Shown here one piece after another: positions 9,474 through 20,454 of a stretch of DNA of 64,000 nt. The DNA is taken from contig WNKI01000002.1 of assembly GCA_015350385.1 (NCBI GenBank), forward strand, positions 6,861,500 through 6,925,499, given 5' to 3'. Origin of the DNA: Aculops lycopersici. Taxonomy: Eukaryota; Arthropoda; Arachnida; Trombidiformes; Eriophyidae. Position numbers and translations under genes: made by a program. Positions within the stretch are counted from its first letter, which is position 1, and the number at the start of each line of letters is the position of its first letter. The notes beneath the pieces are model-generated. The model saw nothing but the letters and a program-made list of their open reading frames with translations, searched no databases and had not been told where the DNA came from.

Positions 9474-10862
9474 TTACTTCAGCAACATACTATACGGTAG
9501 CTCCATGTATCTCCTGAACCACTTCAGCCACTGGGCACCCACTGCTCCATCGACCACCCGATGATCACAACTCAAGGTAACATTTAGAGTGTTTACTACC
9601 TTAAATTTTTCGGCTGAACCATCATCCTCTGCCGGAACTAGCGTCTTTTGAGTTGATCCAACAGCCAAGATCGCAGATTGTGGTGGATTGATGACAGCGG
9701 TGAAGTGGCTAATATCAAACATGCCTAAGTTTGAGATTGTAAATGTGCCGCCTTGAAATTCATGAGGCTGTAGCTTGCCTTGTCTAGCGCGCTCAGCGAG
9801 ACTCTTGACTTCCGTGCCGATATCCTGAATTCCTTTGTTCTCGGCATTAAAAACAATAGGCGTGATAAGTCCAGCGTCTGTACTAACTGCAACACAAACA
9901 TCAACTCTATTATATTGGCGTATAAACGTGTCCTGCCATATACTATTAACCTGTGGCACCTGCTTACAGGCCAAAGCTGCGGCCTTTATGATGAAGTCGT
10001 TCACTGATAGTTTAACATTGTCCTTGGCCAGCAATGAGTTTGAGCGTTGCCTTAGAGCTAATAATTCGTCTACATTCAAGTTGACGGTTAGGTAATAGTG
10101 AGGGATGGATTGCTTCGATTGCGTAAGTCTTTTTGCAATAGTCTGGCGCATGCTTGTCAATGGTATGTCGATGAAATCGCCCTCGGCAGCCGGTGGAGCT
10201 GGAGGTGCTGGGGCAGAGCCACCAGCCGACTTCGATGATAGGGTAGCCCTGAGGTCTTCGGCGAGAATACGACCGTTGGGTCCTGAGCCGGCCGATGGTA
10301 GCGCGATTCCCATATCTCTGGCAAGCTTCTTGGCCAATGGAGTTGCAAAGGTTCTATCTGTTTGTTGAGGTTGAGTTTGCTGTTGAATAGTTTGTTGTTG
10401 ATATTGGGTCGGCGGCGATGGCGGCGACGGGGAAGTAGGAGTTGTTTGTTGTGGTGAGGGTTTTGAGGGCTCTGGGGCTGCTGCCGGGGCATCGCCGCCG
10501 CCCGCAGCCGCGATTGCTTGTTCTATGGAAAAATCTTTAAATTTACCAATATCCTCCTCTTCTTCTACTATAATACAAAGAGGCTGGCCTAGAGGTACGC
10601 CTTTTGTTCCGGCGGGCACCAAAATTCTGGCCAAAAATCCCTCCTCAGGTGTCTCAAATGCCATTGTGGCCTTGTCTGTCTCAATTTCGGCCAAAAGATC
10701 ACCTTCATTTAGTCGATCGCCCTCTTTCTTATCCCAGCTAACGATGCTACCACTCTCCATGGTGGGCGAGAGTGCCGGCAATGGCACTCTCGTGATCCTA
10801 GCAGCCAGGGCGCTGGAGAGACTTATGTGTCTCCGGATTATATAATTACTAACTGAGAGCAT
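9474..10862 (-). CDS. DLAT: Dihydrolipoamide acetyltransferase, E2 of pyruvate dehydrogenase
   Basis: 462-aa mitochondrial E2 that moves the acetyl group from E1-bound lipoamide to CoA. Residues 1-22 (MLSVSNYIIRRHISLSSALA) look like a mitochondrial presequence. A lipoyl domain spans about 24-100 with lipoyl-lysine 64 in IETDKATMAFE. After a Pro/Gln/Thr-rich linker comes the E1/E3-binding motif TPLAKKLARDMGI...GPNGRILAEDL. The acetyltransferase domain ends with LSCDHRVVDGAVG, carrying catalytic His434 and Asp438. Only one lipoyl domain is present where mammals have two. PSBD and catalytic motifs separate it from bacterial succinyltransferase-type E2. The gene is a single uninterrupted frame. 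Confidence 0.93.
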   Translation of the reverse strand: MLSVSNYIIRRHISLSSALAARITRVPLPALSPTMESGSIVSWDKKEGDRLNEGDLLAEIETDKATMAFETPEEGFLARILVPAGTKGVPLGQPLCIIVEEEEDIGKFKDFSIEQAIAAAGGGDAPAAAPEPSKPSPQQTTPTSPSPPSPPTQYQQQTIQQQTQPQQTDRTFATPLAKKLARDMGIALPSAGSGPNGRILAEDLRATLSSKSAGGSAPAPPAPPAAEGDFIDIPLTSMRQTIAKRLTQSKQSIPHYYLTVNLNVDELLALRQRSNSLLAKDNVKLSVNDFIIKAAALACKQVPQVNSIWQDTFIRQYNRVDVCVAVSTDAGLITPIVFNAENKGIQDIGTEVKSLAERARQGKLQPHEFQGGTFTISNLGMFDISHFTAVINPPQSAILAVGSTQKTLVPAEDDGSAEKFKVVNTLNVTLSCDHRVVDGAVGAQWLKWFRRYMELPYSMLLK

Positions 10863-11424
10863 TGTGAAAGTTAATTCCTATAATAAAATACAATGATAAT
10901 AGATGATTAGCGAATGTAGAATTGTAAAGTATCTTGAAGGTTTTCTAGATTTATTTTCTCCTTCAAAACAGCCGAGCCACGCAAAGCCATTGCGTTATGC
11001 CAGAATCTCGTACACACTCGCAAGGTTGTGTGCAACTTTCACCACGCATTGAGCTTGTGTTTGAGCGCCCCTTGCGCAACTTTGCCTCGGGTTCCGCTAG
11101 GGGCGCCACTGTGGCTTTGACGATAAGCGAAAACAAAAACATTGGTCGGCATTTGCAGGTAACTCGTTGAATTGCGCTCGAAATCTCAGATAACTGGTGA
11201 CACCTGTTTCAATGGAAGCTTACTGAAGTCAATCTTTACATTCCTGATCAATAGCAATACAATAATGGACATCCAATAATTCTGAAAGAATGCATCTGAT
11301 CTTTATTGAGACACCCCACATAGAACATCAACATCCAAGGACTCGTCAAAAAAACTCTTACAGAGAATATAAATTGTTAGTGTAAATAATTATAATAATA
11401 CTAAGTAGCAATCCGGAGGTTATG
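10863..11424. promoter_or_regulatory. DLAT upstream region and zinc-finger gene 3'UTR
   Basis: The part near 10975-11110 is GC-richer, with repeated GCGCAACTTT/TGCAACTTT-like words, and probably holds the DLAT promoter. A minus-strand AATAAA lies at 11302-11307, about 120 nt past the stop of the zinc-finger gene on its left. Confidence 0.4.
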
Positions 11425-14400
11425 CTACTTTCTGTCAGTGCAAACACCATCATGGCAAGCCTGACACAAGGAGCTATTGTGCGAGGTCTTTGGTTTTCCA
11501 GCTCGGCGTTGCTTGTCGATGGCCGGCATCTTGAAGCCAAAGTAAACTTGGCCAATCTTATTGTATAAATTACCCAGCGCTTTCGTCACCTCCTCCGGAT
11601 ACCACATTGGCCTCTCGAACCGATTCTCAATCTTGCAAACATCACACTGTTGGCCGAATAACTTATATGCACAATAGCCAACCAGATGAGACGGATCATC
11701 GCTAGTACCGTTACTGTCGAAACTATTATCGCGACCCACGAGCTCGAATAGCTCGTACCAGAATACAACCCTACCCTTCATCGAGGTCCACCCATGACCA
11801 CAGAGATCGCAGCAGAATCTCACCTTGGCCGAGTCGATGAACATCCTAAATCTGGTAGGAAATTTTCTGATTCCAACAGCTGGAGACTCAACTGAGGACT
11901 CGCCGCTTGTTTGGATTGTGTTTATGGTTGCCGTTGTATCCAGATCTGAACTAGAGCTAGTCTCAGCTGGCGACTCGGAGCAGGCGGTCTCGCCCACCGA
12001 ATCATTGTTTGAGCATGTGGCTGTTTCGCTGGTGCCACTTGTTGAATCAATCATAGCTCCACTATCGCAATCGCTATCAATCTCCCTATCCTCGTCCCCC
12101 TCCTTTATCTCGCCCTCTTCCCTCTGTCCCTTCTCCTCCTCTTGCTTATGGGTATCCTGTTCACAGTGTACCTGTGAATTCAGGTTGATAGTTTCATCAA
12201 CACCATCACCACCATCTGCACCAGAATTCACCTGGTCTCTAGCAGATAAACTAATAACATAGCGGCCTCTATACCCGACTATATTGTTTGGTGGCTCTCT
12301 AATACTTGGATTTGTCTCCACCTCAATGAGAGTCCACGATATGCGCGATGGAAACTGGCAAAACAATTGCTCAAACTCGTCGAGCCAAACCTTATCCATC
12401 CCATAGGCTTGCCGAGTTTTCGTTGGCTCGGCCTCAATGGGCAGCGAGCTGATCAGATCGTAGCCGAGTTTAAACTTGCTAGATGCAATCAAATTGGCCA
12501 AATTTGGTGGTTGCATATGAACCAGTTGTAGCTCGTCGGCTTGCTGTCTCGAATGATGGTGTTGTGGCTGTTGATGCTGAAATCGGGCATCATAATTGCC
12601 ATTACTCGTCGTTGTCGTCGTTGTTGTGGTAACCGTGGATAACGGTGTGTACACGACCTGTTGGTGTTGGTGCTGCTGTTGTGCATATGGATGGAACATA
12701 GGACTTTGCAGCTGATGTTGCATTTCGATGTATTGATAGTTGAACAAGGGATGGCCACCGCCATTGCTGCTGCCATTAAATAATGTCGGAATTGTTTGGT
12801 AAGTTGGCAGTTGAGATCTATAATTTAGGGATGAATTGGGATGAGGTACATTGTGTGTCATTGGCATGGTTGTTGGTCCAAATCCAAAGTAATAGTTTGG
12901 AATCACTGGTTGACTTGAAAAATAAGGCAAGGTGGCGGCATTCCCAGTTTGTTGTTGCTGTGATTGGCTGACGTTGTGATGCTGATACTGATGGGGCTGC
13001 TGCTGCTGTTGATTTTTTTGCATCATCATGAACATGGCAATCTGTTGATGGTGGGGCAACTGATACTGGCCAACGGGCACCTGTTGCGATGACGGTGGTA
13101 GCATCGGCATAGATGGTGTCGGCAGTAGCACGACGTTGGGCTGATTTTGTACATAGGGTCTATTGTTTTGGTTGACATTGTAGTAAGTGGTTTGTTGGTG
13201 CTGATAATTTGACCTAGTGTTGTTGCGGTCATTGACGGAAACCCCCGGATTAAACTGATTATACTGCCTGGTACTTTGGTTATAATTATACTGTCGTCGG
13301 GGGTAATAATGATGATTTTGGTTTTGATATTGATTTGGGTTTCTATAGGCTGCAGGCTGTTGTGCTGCAGTTGGAGTTGCAACAACATTTTCTCGCACCA
13401 TCAAGCTTGTTCCGCTCGACGATAGCCTAGAGGCGCTGGCAAAACAATTAGCTGTCAAAAAATTCAACGGCAATGAGGCTCTTCTATTCCTCTTGAGACT
13501 TGATGAGTTGTTATTTGATAGAGATAACGATGATGATGATGAAGATGATGATGATAATGTCGAGTAGGAGGAGGAGTTGGAATGGGAGGCGGATAAGGCG
13601 GAGAACAGAGATGTATCGTGACTTAATGATGTAATATCTGAACACGATAATGATAACTTGAGCCTGGGTCTTAAGTGATGATGATGACCATCTTTAGTAG
13701 TAACAGCAGCAGCATTAACCACATCACGTCGTGTTTTGACAGACGGAGGATTTGACAAAGTTGCGTCGTCGTTGTTCTCGTTTCCGTTCTCGCCTCTGGT
13801 TGCATTGGTCTCGCTTATCGATTGCTGGTGGTAGTTTTGGTGGTTACGGCGGCGGCGCCGACATCGAGACTCAAAGTTACTGTTACTAAAATTTTTGTCA
13901 TCATCCTCAATGGACGATGAGCCACAAGCACTAGCTACAGATGCTTTACAATCGGCTGCTAGTGGCGCATTAGTCCGCTTGACGTCTAGCTCGCCAGCCT
14001 CTCCGTTGTCTGTGGCGCCGTTAGCAAGCTCAGGCGCTCCATCTTGATAAGATGAAACAGCAACAAGTGTCTGCTGGCTTCCTTCTCCACCATCATAACA
14101 ACTCTCCTCCTCCTGTTCCTCTTTGTCTTCGTTGCGATGGTTGTGGCTGCGGTGGCTGTGGCCGTGGCGGTGGTTCAGCCCATCGGCGCCACGACCACAG
14201 GATCGGTCCATACCCGCGGCGCGGCAACCGTTGTCGCTATCCACCTCAACACCAGCAACGTTCTCGCCATCATCGTTCTCAGCTTGAGTTAGGCCAACAC
14301 TTGAGCTCGATGCTACTGGCTCGCCACTAGTTTCAATATCTAACTTAGATCCATTTAGGTCATCTACAAACACTGACTTAGTATTATTGGCATTGGTATT

Positions 14401-15972
14401 GGCAATGATATTGAATTGTTGATCTGATGATGATTCTCCCTCTTGTTGCTGACGACAAGATTCCTCATGATTGATTACAGAGTTGCCACTGTAAATTGAA
14501 TGACGTGAATAGTTTGGCGAGTTACCTCCACCTGTTGCTGCCACCGTACCGAGAGTCGAGCCGCCCGACATAACTGGATAATAATAGACAGGCGGCGTCT
14601 GGTGAGGATACTGATAAAAAGCGTGATGCAAGAATTGCTGTTGCTGTTCTTGCTGATTAGTCGCCGGAGCCACCTGATGCTGATATTGGTTGTAGTGATA
14701 CGGAGTTAGAATAGGTGCCTGCTGGGGCTGTGGGAGCGGGAAAGGCGCTGCCTGTTGCTGATGATGGCCAAAGAGCTGATGATGGTTGTGGTTTGAGTTT
14801 TGTGATAGCGATGTCGTTGGGTGGTAAGGCAACGGTGGCACTAGAGGCGGCGGTGGTGGTATCGCGGTCATTTGGACGGGCCCGATTGGGTAGCCGCTGG
14901 TGTAGATTGGAAACGATTGAGGCAGAGATGGCGGAGGTAGATAGTTCACGCAACAAGTTGGCGGCTGAATGTTCTGATTAAGTAGCTGGTGTTGATTATT
15001 GTAGCAGTAGATGGTGTCACCCGACGATTGGTGGTATGTAACGGGAGGTGGGTGACTAAAGTAGGGCTGCTGCTGCTGCTGCTGTTGCTGCTGCTTGTGT
15101 GTTGCTAGTGCGTGATGCTCTAGAGGCTGACAACATAGTGGTTTATGTTGATGATAATATTGCTGCTCCTGTTGCTGCCTCCGCTGGTGGCCATTTGAAG
15201 TCACTCTCGATCTCGAGGAAAATCTCTCGCCATTCGGCTGCGTGGTGGTCAGTGATTGTGAGCCGTGAACATGAGAACTCGGCTCACTTATAACTCCTCC
15301 TTCTTCTTGCAGAGAGGAAGAGCTCACCTGCTTTCCACTATCGCCATCAACTTCATTCTCAGTCTCATGCTCGTCATCATTTTGATCGCAACTTATAATC
15401 TCGACATCTATTCTAGAACTATCCAACTCAGCTGGGGGCGTGGATGGGGCCGACATTGGCGTCGAGGTCATGGAGGACTCGACGCCGAGCGATGAAAAGG
15501 TTGACCTTGTCGATAGGCCCGAATCAACGCAACTCCTAAAGGCACTCGACGGGGATGAAACTGACGACATAGTTGAGGGTGACGACGACGACGATGAAGA
15601 AGAAGAAGAAGAGGAGCTTGAGCTTGAATTGTTGCGTAATGTTTTGTTTCGTATTGCTGCTTGTTCATTATCTATCACCTGTTCATCAGAATCAACATGA
15701 TCGCCTTTGTCACTTTTAATCGTTGCGCCATTGTTGCCATTGTTTGTTGTTAAACTTTTCTTGCTCTGAGATCCCAAGTCTCTTGACACCTGTGAATTGA
15801 TCATGTCGCCTTTTATCGTTGCTTGCTCATGCCTCTGATCTTTGTTACCAGCTCTACTGCTGCTACTGCTGCTACTACTACTACTATCACCAACGATAGT
15901 GGGGCTCGTGGAACCATTGGAAGCTCCACCATGTAAACGTGCTGATGTTGTTGTCGTTGTTGAAGCGGTCAT
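11425..15972 (-). CDS. Large disordered protein with C-terminal RTP-type 3CxxC zinc finger
   Basis: 1,515 aa. The first ATG of the frame is at 15972; the frame extends 18 nt further only through a TTG. Roughly 1,300 N-terminal residues are low complexity: poly-Ser blocks near the start, then Gln/His/Asn/Tyr/Pro-rich sequence with HHQQQ and NYNQ-like runs. The last 150 residues (nt 11425-11880) are ordered: FCCDLCGHGW, then YKLFGQQCDVCK, YNKIGQVYFGF and LCQACHDGVC. This Cys-pair order and the LFGQ(Q/R)C core match the zf-3CxxC domain of receptor-transporting proteins (RTP1-4), which chaperone G-protein-coupled odorant and taste receptors. ZAR1 carries a related but less similar finger. Unlike vertebrate RTPs there is no C-terminal membrane helix. 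Function is unknown; RNA or condensate roles are possible given the prion-like N-terminus. Confidence 0.75.
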   Translation of the reverse strand: MTASTTTTTSARLHGGASNGSTSPTIVGDSSSSSSSSSSRAGNKDQRHEQATIKGDMINSQVSRDLGSQSKKSLTTNNGNNGATIKSDKGDHVDSDEQVIDNEQAAIRNKTLRNNSSSSSSSSSSSSSSSSPSTMSSVSSPSSAFRSCVDSGLSTRSTFSSLGVESSMTSTPMSAPSTPPAELDSSRIDVEIISCDQNDDEHETENEVDGDSGKQVSSSSLQEEGGVISEPSSHVHGSQSLTTTQPNGERFSSRSRVTSNGHQRRQQQEQQYYHQHKPLCCQPLEHHALATHKQQQQQQQQQPYFSHPPPVTYHQSSGDTIYCYNNQHQLLNQNIQPPTCCVNYLPPPSLPQSFPIYTSGYPIGPVQMTAIPPPPPLVPPLPYHPTTSLSQNSNHNHHQLFGHHQQQAAPFPLPQPQQAPILTPYHYNQYQHQVAPATNQQEQQQQFLHHAFYQYPHQTPPVYYYPVMSGGSTLGTVAATGGGNSPNYSRHSIYSGNSVINHEESCRQQQEGESSSDQQFNIIANTNANNTKSVFVDDLNGSKLDIETSGEPVASSSSVGLTQAENDDGENVAGVEVDSDNGCRAAGMDRSCGRGADGLNHRHGHSHRSHNHRNEDKEEQEEESCYDGGEGSQQTLVAVSSYQDGAPELANGATDNGEAGELDVKRTNAPLAADCKASVASACGSSSIEDDDKNFSNSNFESRCRRRRRNHQNYHQQSISETNATRGENGNENNDDATLSNPPSVKTRRDVVNAAAVTTKDGHHHHLRPRLKLSLSCSDITSLSHDTSLFSALSASHSNSSSYSTLSSSSSSSSSLSLSNNNSSSLKRNRRASLPLNFLTANCFASASRLSSSGTSLMVRENVVATPTAAQQPAAYRNPNQYQNQNHHYYPRRQYNYNQSTRQYNQFNPGVSVNDRNNTRSNYQHQQTTYYNVNQNNRPYVQNQPNVVLLPTPSMPMLPPSSQQVPVGQYQLPHHQQIAMFMMMQKNQQQQQPHQYQHHNVSQSQQQQTGNAATLPYFSSQPVIPNYYFGFGPTTMPMTHNVPHPNSSLNYRSQLPTYQTIPTLFNGSSNGGGHPLFNYQYIEMQHQLQSPMFHPYAQQQHQHQQVVYTPLSTVTTTTTTTTSNGNYDARFQHQQPQHHHSRQQADELQLVHMQPPNLANLIASSKFKLGYDLISSLPIEAEPTKTRQAYGMDKVWLDEFEQLFCQFPSRISWTLIEVETNPSIREPPNNIVGYRGRYVISLSARDQVNSGADGGDGVDETINLNSQVHCEQDTHKQEEEKGQREEGEIKEGDEDREIDSDCDSGAMIDSTSGTSETATCSNNDSVGETACSESPAETSSSSDLDTTATINTIQTSGESSVESPAVGIRKFPTRFRMFIDSAKVRFCCDLCGHGWTSMKGRVVFWYELFELVGRDNSFDSNGTSDDPSHLVGYCAYKLFGQQCDVCKIENRFERPMWYPEEVTKALGNLYNKIGQVYFGFKMPAIDKQRRAGKPKTSHNSSLCQACHDGVCTDRK

Positions 15973-18900
15973 CCTGTCAAAGTGGTGCAATTGATTGCCT
16001 CAATGGGCCGGCTAAGATAAAGAATTGAGGTGACGTAAGATGAGGAGGTATGGCTGAAGTTTCTTGTGAATGTCAAGATGGTAACACATGTGGACTCGCC
16101 AACTATAGAGATGTACATTAACTGCAACTGCAGATGAAACTGAAACCACTCGCCCTACAACAACCACTGCGCGCGCTCTCTTCTCAATGGTAGCAACAGG
16201 TGGTGGTTGTTGTTGCAGTCTATTGCAGTGCAGTATATAATGATGATGGTGATGGTGATGGTGATGGAGTTGTTGCTGATCCTCTGCCTTTCGCACTCAA
16301 TTAAATATCGCACTCTGTGTGTCTATGATGTTGAACTTTATCCCCTCGACTCGCAACTTGATTAATTCAATTCAACATGCTATAACTGCTCACAGTTTTC
16401 GTCGTCTGTGTGTCTATATGTGTGTCTATCTTTCTATCTATCTATCTATATTCGTGTCCCTGAGTTCATTTGCAATGCAACCAGACAGAGGCTAGAGCTA
16501 GAGTGGTGGCGGCGAACATTTTGTTGCTGCTATTGCATTGTCCTGGAACTAATTGATATTCAGTAATTGCTCGAGTTAACTAGTGACATCTAAATTATCT
16601 CTCGTTGGTGGTCCTCAACGCGAACAACCCATTAGATGATTTATGATGTTAAACAACAACGACGACGACGACGACGACGACGACAACGGCAACAGCAACA
16701 ATAGCAACAGTAACAACCAAAACCAAAACTAGTTTTGTGTCAATCAAAAACAATCAATCGATTCAATTTTCTATGTGATTCATTCCCTCTCCGAACTTCT
16801 CGCCGTTCAACAACTACACGAAAATCTATTAAATTATATTTATCCACTATGTGGAGTTCACGCAACAAGTGGCACTCTATCTCTCTCGCCCTCCAGATCC
16901 CTTGCCAGTTGCCGCGCGCAGTTTATGCAATGCACGGCGCGTCTCTCTCGTAACTCGCCACACTTCGACGGGCACTTGATTGCGCTTTCGCTTGCTCTGG
17001 CGCCTCCTTAGTCTCTCCTACCTGCGACTTGTAAACTTGACAACTGCCAGACCTTCCGGTGGCGTCGACGGCGACGACGTCGACGATATAATCGAGAAAG
17101 GTAACAACAATAACGCTAATCAACACACTCACAAAGTCAACCTGCTAAGCGGCCGGCGGCGAAAAGTGTGACGCTCGCCTAGTTGCTCCGTTCGGTACGT
17201 TGATTAACCAGTTAGTTGGTTGTTAGGACACGCAGATCAAGACACAATAAACTGCTCCCCTCTCGACGACAGCTAACAACAGGAGCTCCGACAACAATGT
17301 GTACAAAACACCGCCCAAATCTACCCATGCGCTGATCCTTGAACATCATTTGCCTCCACGAACAAGGTCCTCTCTCTCTCTCTCTCCCTCTCCCTGTGGT
17401 TGCAGCCTTGTTGCCAGTCTATGTTTCTCTTCTGCATTAAACTAACTTTTGTAGCGCTGTATCATCACACACACACAATCCATCTGATGAGGAAGAGGCC
17501 ACTTGTTGCTCTAGTGTTATTTGAGTTACTTGTCAGAGGATATTGCACTTGTTACAACTTGACCAGTGAGTCAGCTAGTTGGCTGGGTTAGTGGCACAAA
17601 AGTTTTAAATTTTTAAATTTTCTAGAACCAAACATCAGAGCAAATAAGAGCGAGACAGAGAAACATGTTGTAACGGAACGAGGCGACTAGACACTTGTTA
17701 AAATTTGTCGCTGTTTCTGGGAGCTTCAACCATTCAAGTGTCACTAACATGATGGTCAGCAGCGGACAAGCAAGCGAGCATAATAAGGCGAGCAAACTTG
17801 TGGCGCCCACGATGATGACAAATCAGGTTGCCACTATTCGTGGACTAATCTAGTAGCGACTTAATCAACCAAACTAAGCGATTATATTATTTCCACCGTA
17901 AACCGGCCAACAATCGTCGACCGTCGAGAGAAACAAGAAGAGAGAAGAGAAAAGAGAACTGATAGTTGCAGCCATTATTATGTAGATTGCAGGCATCACC
18001 CAGATCACCGAGTCTAAGCCAGCAACTAGACTGCGCGCTTGTCGGTGGCAGTGTTTGGTATGCAAGTAAGTCCGATTGATAGACTACCTGCTTAGTAATC
18101 TACAATCAATCTGCTCGTAGGGCCAAAATTTCAAATGCAGACCAAACTAAACTAGACTAACCAACTCTAGATCAACCGCAACGACGTCAGTTGGAAAGGT
18201 TCCTGCGGCAGAGTTGAGCAGAGTATTATAATGTGCTGCTCAATTGATCAATCTATGGCTATATATTCGCTTGTGATCTACTATTTTATGGTCTTGCACT
18301 CCCAATTTCCCGGTAACTGCCGAGCGCTCATGTAAAAGCAGTGTGATGGCGAGACAAATTGCACAGCGCCAAACTGCAATCTAGCCAAATGATCCCCATT
18401 CAGCCATAAAATGGGATAGAAAAGAGAGAGAGAGAGAGAGAATCAAATATTTGCCCCCGTAAGCCATTACACGAAATTTGCCTCCGACGGAAATCTCTCT
18501 AGCCAACTACCACGACCAATAACGACAACAACAACAACAATTTGCAAAATAAGTTTGTTTAGATTACCATGTCCACACTAAGTTAAAGTCCAAACAAACC
18601 AACGAGTGTTCAACTTTCACGCGTCCAACATCAACAAGTGGTCGTGATGACGCTGGCTAAGCTTGTGTTGCTTGATATGTCTGACTCGAGCGCTAACAAA
18701 CTCTGGTGCCCGTTCATACATGATGCTCAGACCGGATGTTGGCTTGCAAGCCACTCATGAGCTCTCTCTTCCTCTACCTCTGCCCCAACTACAGCCTCAC
18801 TACCGACTAAATGTACCAGTCCGGCTTTACCTGTCATCGACCTGCAAACGTATATGACTAGCTGACGTGATCTCTCTAATTAGTTAAACGATCTAACAAT

Positions 18901-19089
18901 GTGCAAAACGAGAGTCGAGTTGCTTTCTTCTTATCTAGTTTAAGCTCAATAATCATACGACGACATATCTAGATATCCTGCTCACTACCTCGCATACTTC
19001 CGATGAAGACCTCCTTCCTCTTCTTCGGGTGAACCTGTCAGCTTTAATTAGCCTTGAATTTGTACACTTCTTTTTATTTTGGACATTGA
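15973..19089. other. 3.1 kb gene-free stretch
   Basis: Upstream region of the zinc-finger gene and 3' flank of ZNF593. It is rich in simple repeats: GATGGT near 16240-16268, CTAT near 16426-16449, ACG at 16660-16684, CT near 17370, GA near 18424. It has CAACAAGTGG or its complement at 16863, 17499 and 18632, and CAACAGGTGG near 16195. No frame shows protein-family features. Confidence 0.5.
16660..16684. repeat. (ACG)n triplet repeat
   Basis: Eight or so ACG/CGA triplets flanked by AAC triplets in noncoding DNA. Confidence 0.85.
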
Positions 19090-19386
19090 TCACATGTCCT
19101 CTTTATCCGGCCAATCCTTGAGTTTCCTCAGCCGGTGTTTGTGAGTCTTGCTCGTCAAATGTTTGGCTAGTATATCTTCTGATTGAAATATCCGAGCGCA
19201 AGTCATGCAATATAAATTTGATAACTTATCCTCGCCATCGTCTAACATCTCCTTGAACTTTTCCTCGTTCAGTATATCACTTTTGATCTGATCCAAATCA
19301 CGTGTCTTTGTTTTCGTCTTTCCGCCTCGTCTGCCGATTCCTTTGCACGATGCGGCCTTTCCTTTCTTCCTGGCGTTTCTACCCAT
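19090..19386 (-). CDS. ZNF593: ZNF593 / Bud20-type C2H2 zinc-finger protein, short form
   Basis: 98-aa nucleolar protein of the ZNF593/Bud20 family, which accompanies pre-60S ribosomal particles during nuclear export. The N-terminus MGRNARKKGKAASCKGIGRR and the basic stretch before DLDQIKSDI match the family. The single C2H2 finger reads YCMTCARIFQSEDILAKHLTSKTHKHRLRKL (Cys60, Cys63, His76 and His82 by count). Human ZNF593 continues after the finger with a conserved E/A/G-rich tail; here the protein ends at DWPDKEDM. It is divergent to MED8, with 317 bp between start codons. Confidence 0.85.
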   Translation of the reverse strand: MGRNARKKGKAASCKGIGRRGGKTKTKTRDLDQIKSDILNEEKFKEMLDDGEDKLSNLYCMTCARIFQSEDILAKHLTSKTHKHRLRKLKDWPDKEDM

Positions 19387-19703
19387 TTTTGAAGAGGTAT
19401 GAGTTAGTGGGCTATCTAGGTAAAAACTCTGGTCTGCAATATTATAATTTATTTATAAGGATCAATTTAATATCGAGTTTTCGATAGAAGTCGAATTCTC
19501 CGCATGCTTGCACGTTCTGACTCTGCGACTTTGGTCGTTTAAATTCAACAGCGTGGGAAATTTCAAGTTTTGTTTTGTTCGTTAAACGAACCGCATTATA
19601 TTTGTAAACAAACCATTCGCGCAAATACTTTCATTGCCATTCCACTTATTAACATCTTATTATATCTTTGTAATTTACTGATTGATTTCAATCATTGATC
19701 AAG
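19387..19703. promoter_or_regulatory. Bidirectional promoter, ZNF593/MED8
   Basis: 317 bp between two divergent ATGs, so both promoters must lie here unless transcripts start inside the neighbour. AT-rich, with no TATA box that stands out. An oppositely oriented pair, tcgttaaacgaacc near 19579, forms a small palindrome (TCGTTTAACGA-like). Confidence 0.45.
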
Positions 19704-20414
19704 ATGGTTCGAGGTGAGGAAAAGCAATTCGAGATCACGGTAGATCAACTGCTGGAGTATACGAAAAGTATCAAAGTTTCATTGGTATATTTCATTCAAA
19801 GAATTGAGAACGAAGGAGAAACCATGGACTGGACACAAGTCCTAGATTCATTTACCAGTATGTGTGGCCAAATAAACACCTTATTGCGATATACCAGAGA
19901 CCACAAGTTAAACTTTATAGAAAACAGAGTGGTTCTGCCCATCCTTGTCTCACCAGATCCAGATGATGAGTTGGTCAAGCTTACCGAGGGCCGTGTGCAA
20001 ATGGTCAACCATGAAATGGTGCCAGACTACTTGCGAACCAAGCCGGATCCAGAAATTGAAGAATTTGAAAAGAGTTTGCAGAACAAGGCAACCACCATAC
20101 AACCAGATGCCGCCCAGAGACAGGCGACAGCTATGCACAAGCTTTTGGAGAGTACCGAGAAAGCGATCAAGGCCAACATGGCTAGGGCTGATGAAATATC
20201 TAGACAGTTGCTCAAGCCTGCAACCAATATCAACGACACTAATGAACTTCTTCAAGCTGTCAGCAGCGGAAAGAATCTCAAGATTGGATCCACACCAATT
20301 GGCAGAGTAGGACCAGCAGATCCAGCCATGATGGATCGTCAGCGTGAGGCTATGCAAAAGATAAACCAAGCTAAAGCACCTGAGTTGAAGACAAACATCA
20401 GGGCTGGAACTTGA
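19704..20414 (+). CDS. MED8: Mediator complex subunit 8
   Basis: 236-aa head-module subunit of Mediator, bridging transcription factors and RNA polymerase II in the nucleus. MVRGEEKQFEITVDQLLEYTKSIK aligns with human MQREEKQLEASLDALL. The diagnostic run is VVLPILVSPDPDDELVKLTEGRV followed by HEMVPDYLRTKPDPEIEE, and the C-terminus KTNIRAGT matches human KTNIKSAS. An upstream in-frame TTG at 19695 is not needed: the ATG at 19704 matches the family start. The stop lies 40 bp from the stop of the convergent dioxygenase gene. Confidence 0.93.
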   Translation: MVRGEEKQFEITVDQLLEYTKSIKVSLVYFIQRIENEGETMDWTQVLDSFTSMCGQINTLLRYTRDHKLNFIENRVVLPILVSPDPDDELVKLTEGRVQMVNHEMVPDYLRTKPDPEIEEFEKSLQNKATTIQPDAAQRQATAMHKLLESTEKAIKANMARADEISRQLLKPATNINDTNELLQAVSSGKNLKIGSTPIGRVGPADPAMMDRQREAMQKINQAKAPELKTNIRAGT

Positions 20415-20454
20415 GCACCGAGATTCTTCGAGAAACTTAGGAAGTTTCAATGAT

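Noticed and set aside
13000..13390. Opposite and shifted frames (Ile/Thr/Arg-rich) within the large zinc-finger gene
   Set aside because: Shadows of Gln/Asn/His codon repeats in the real frame.
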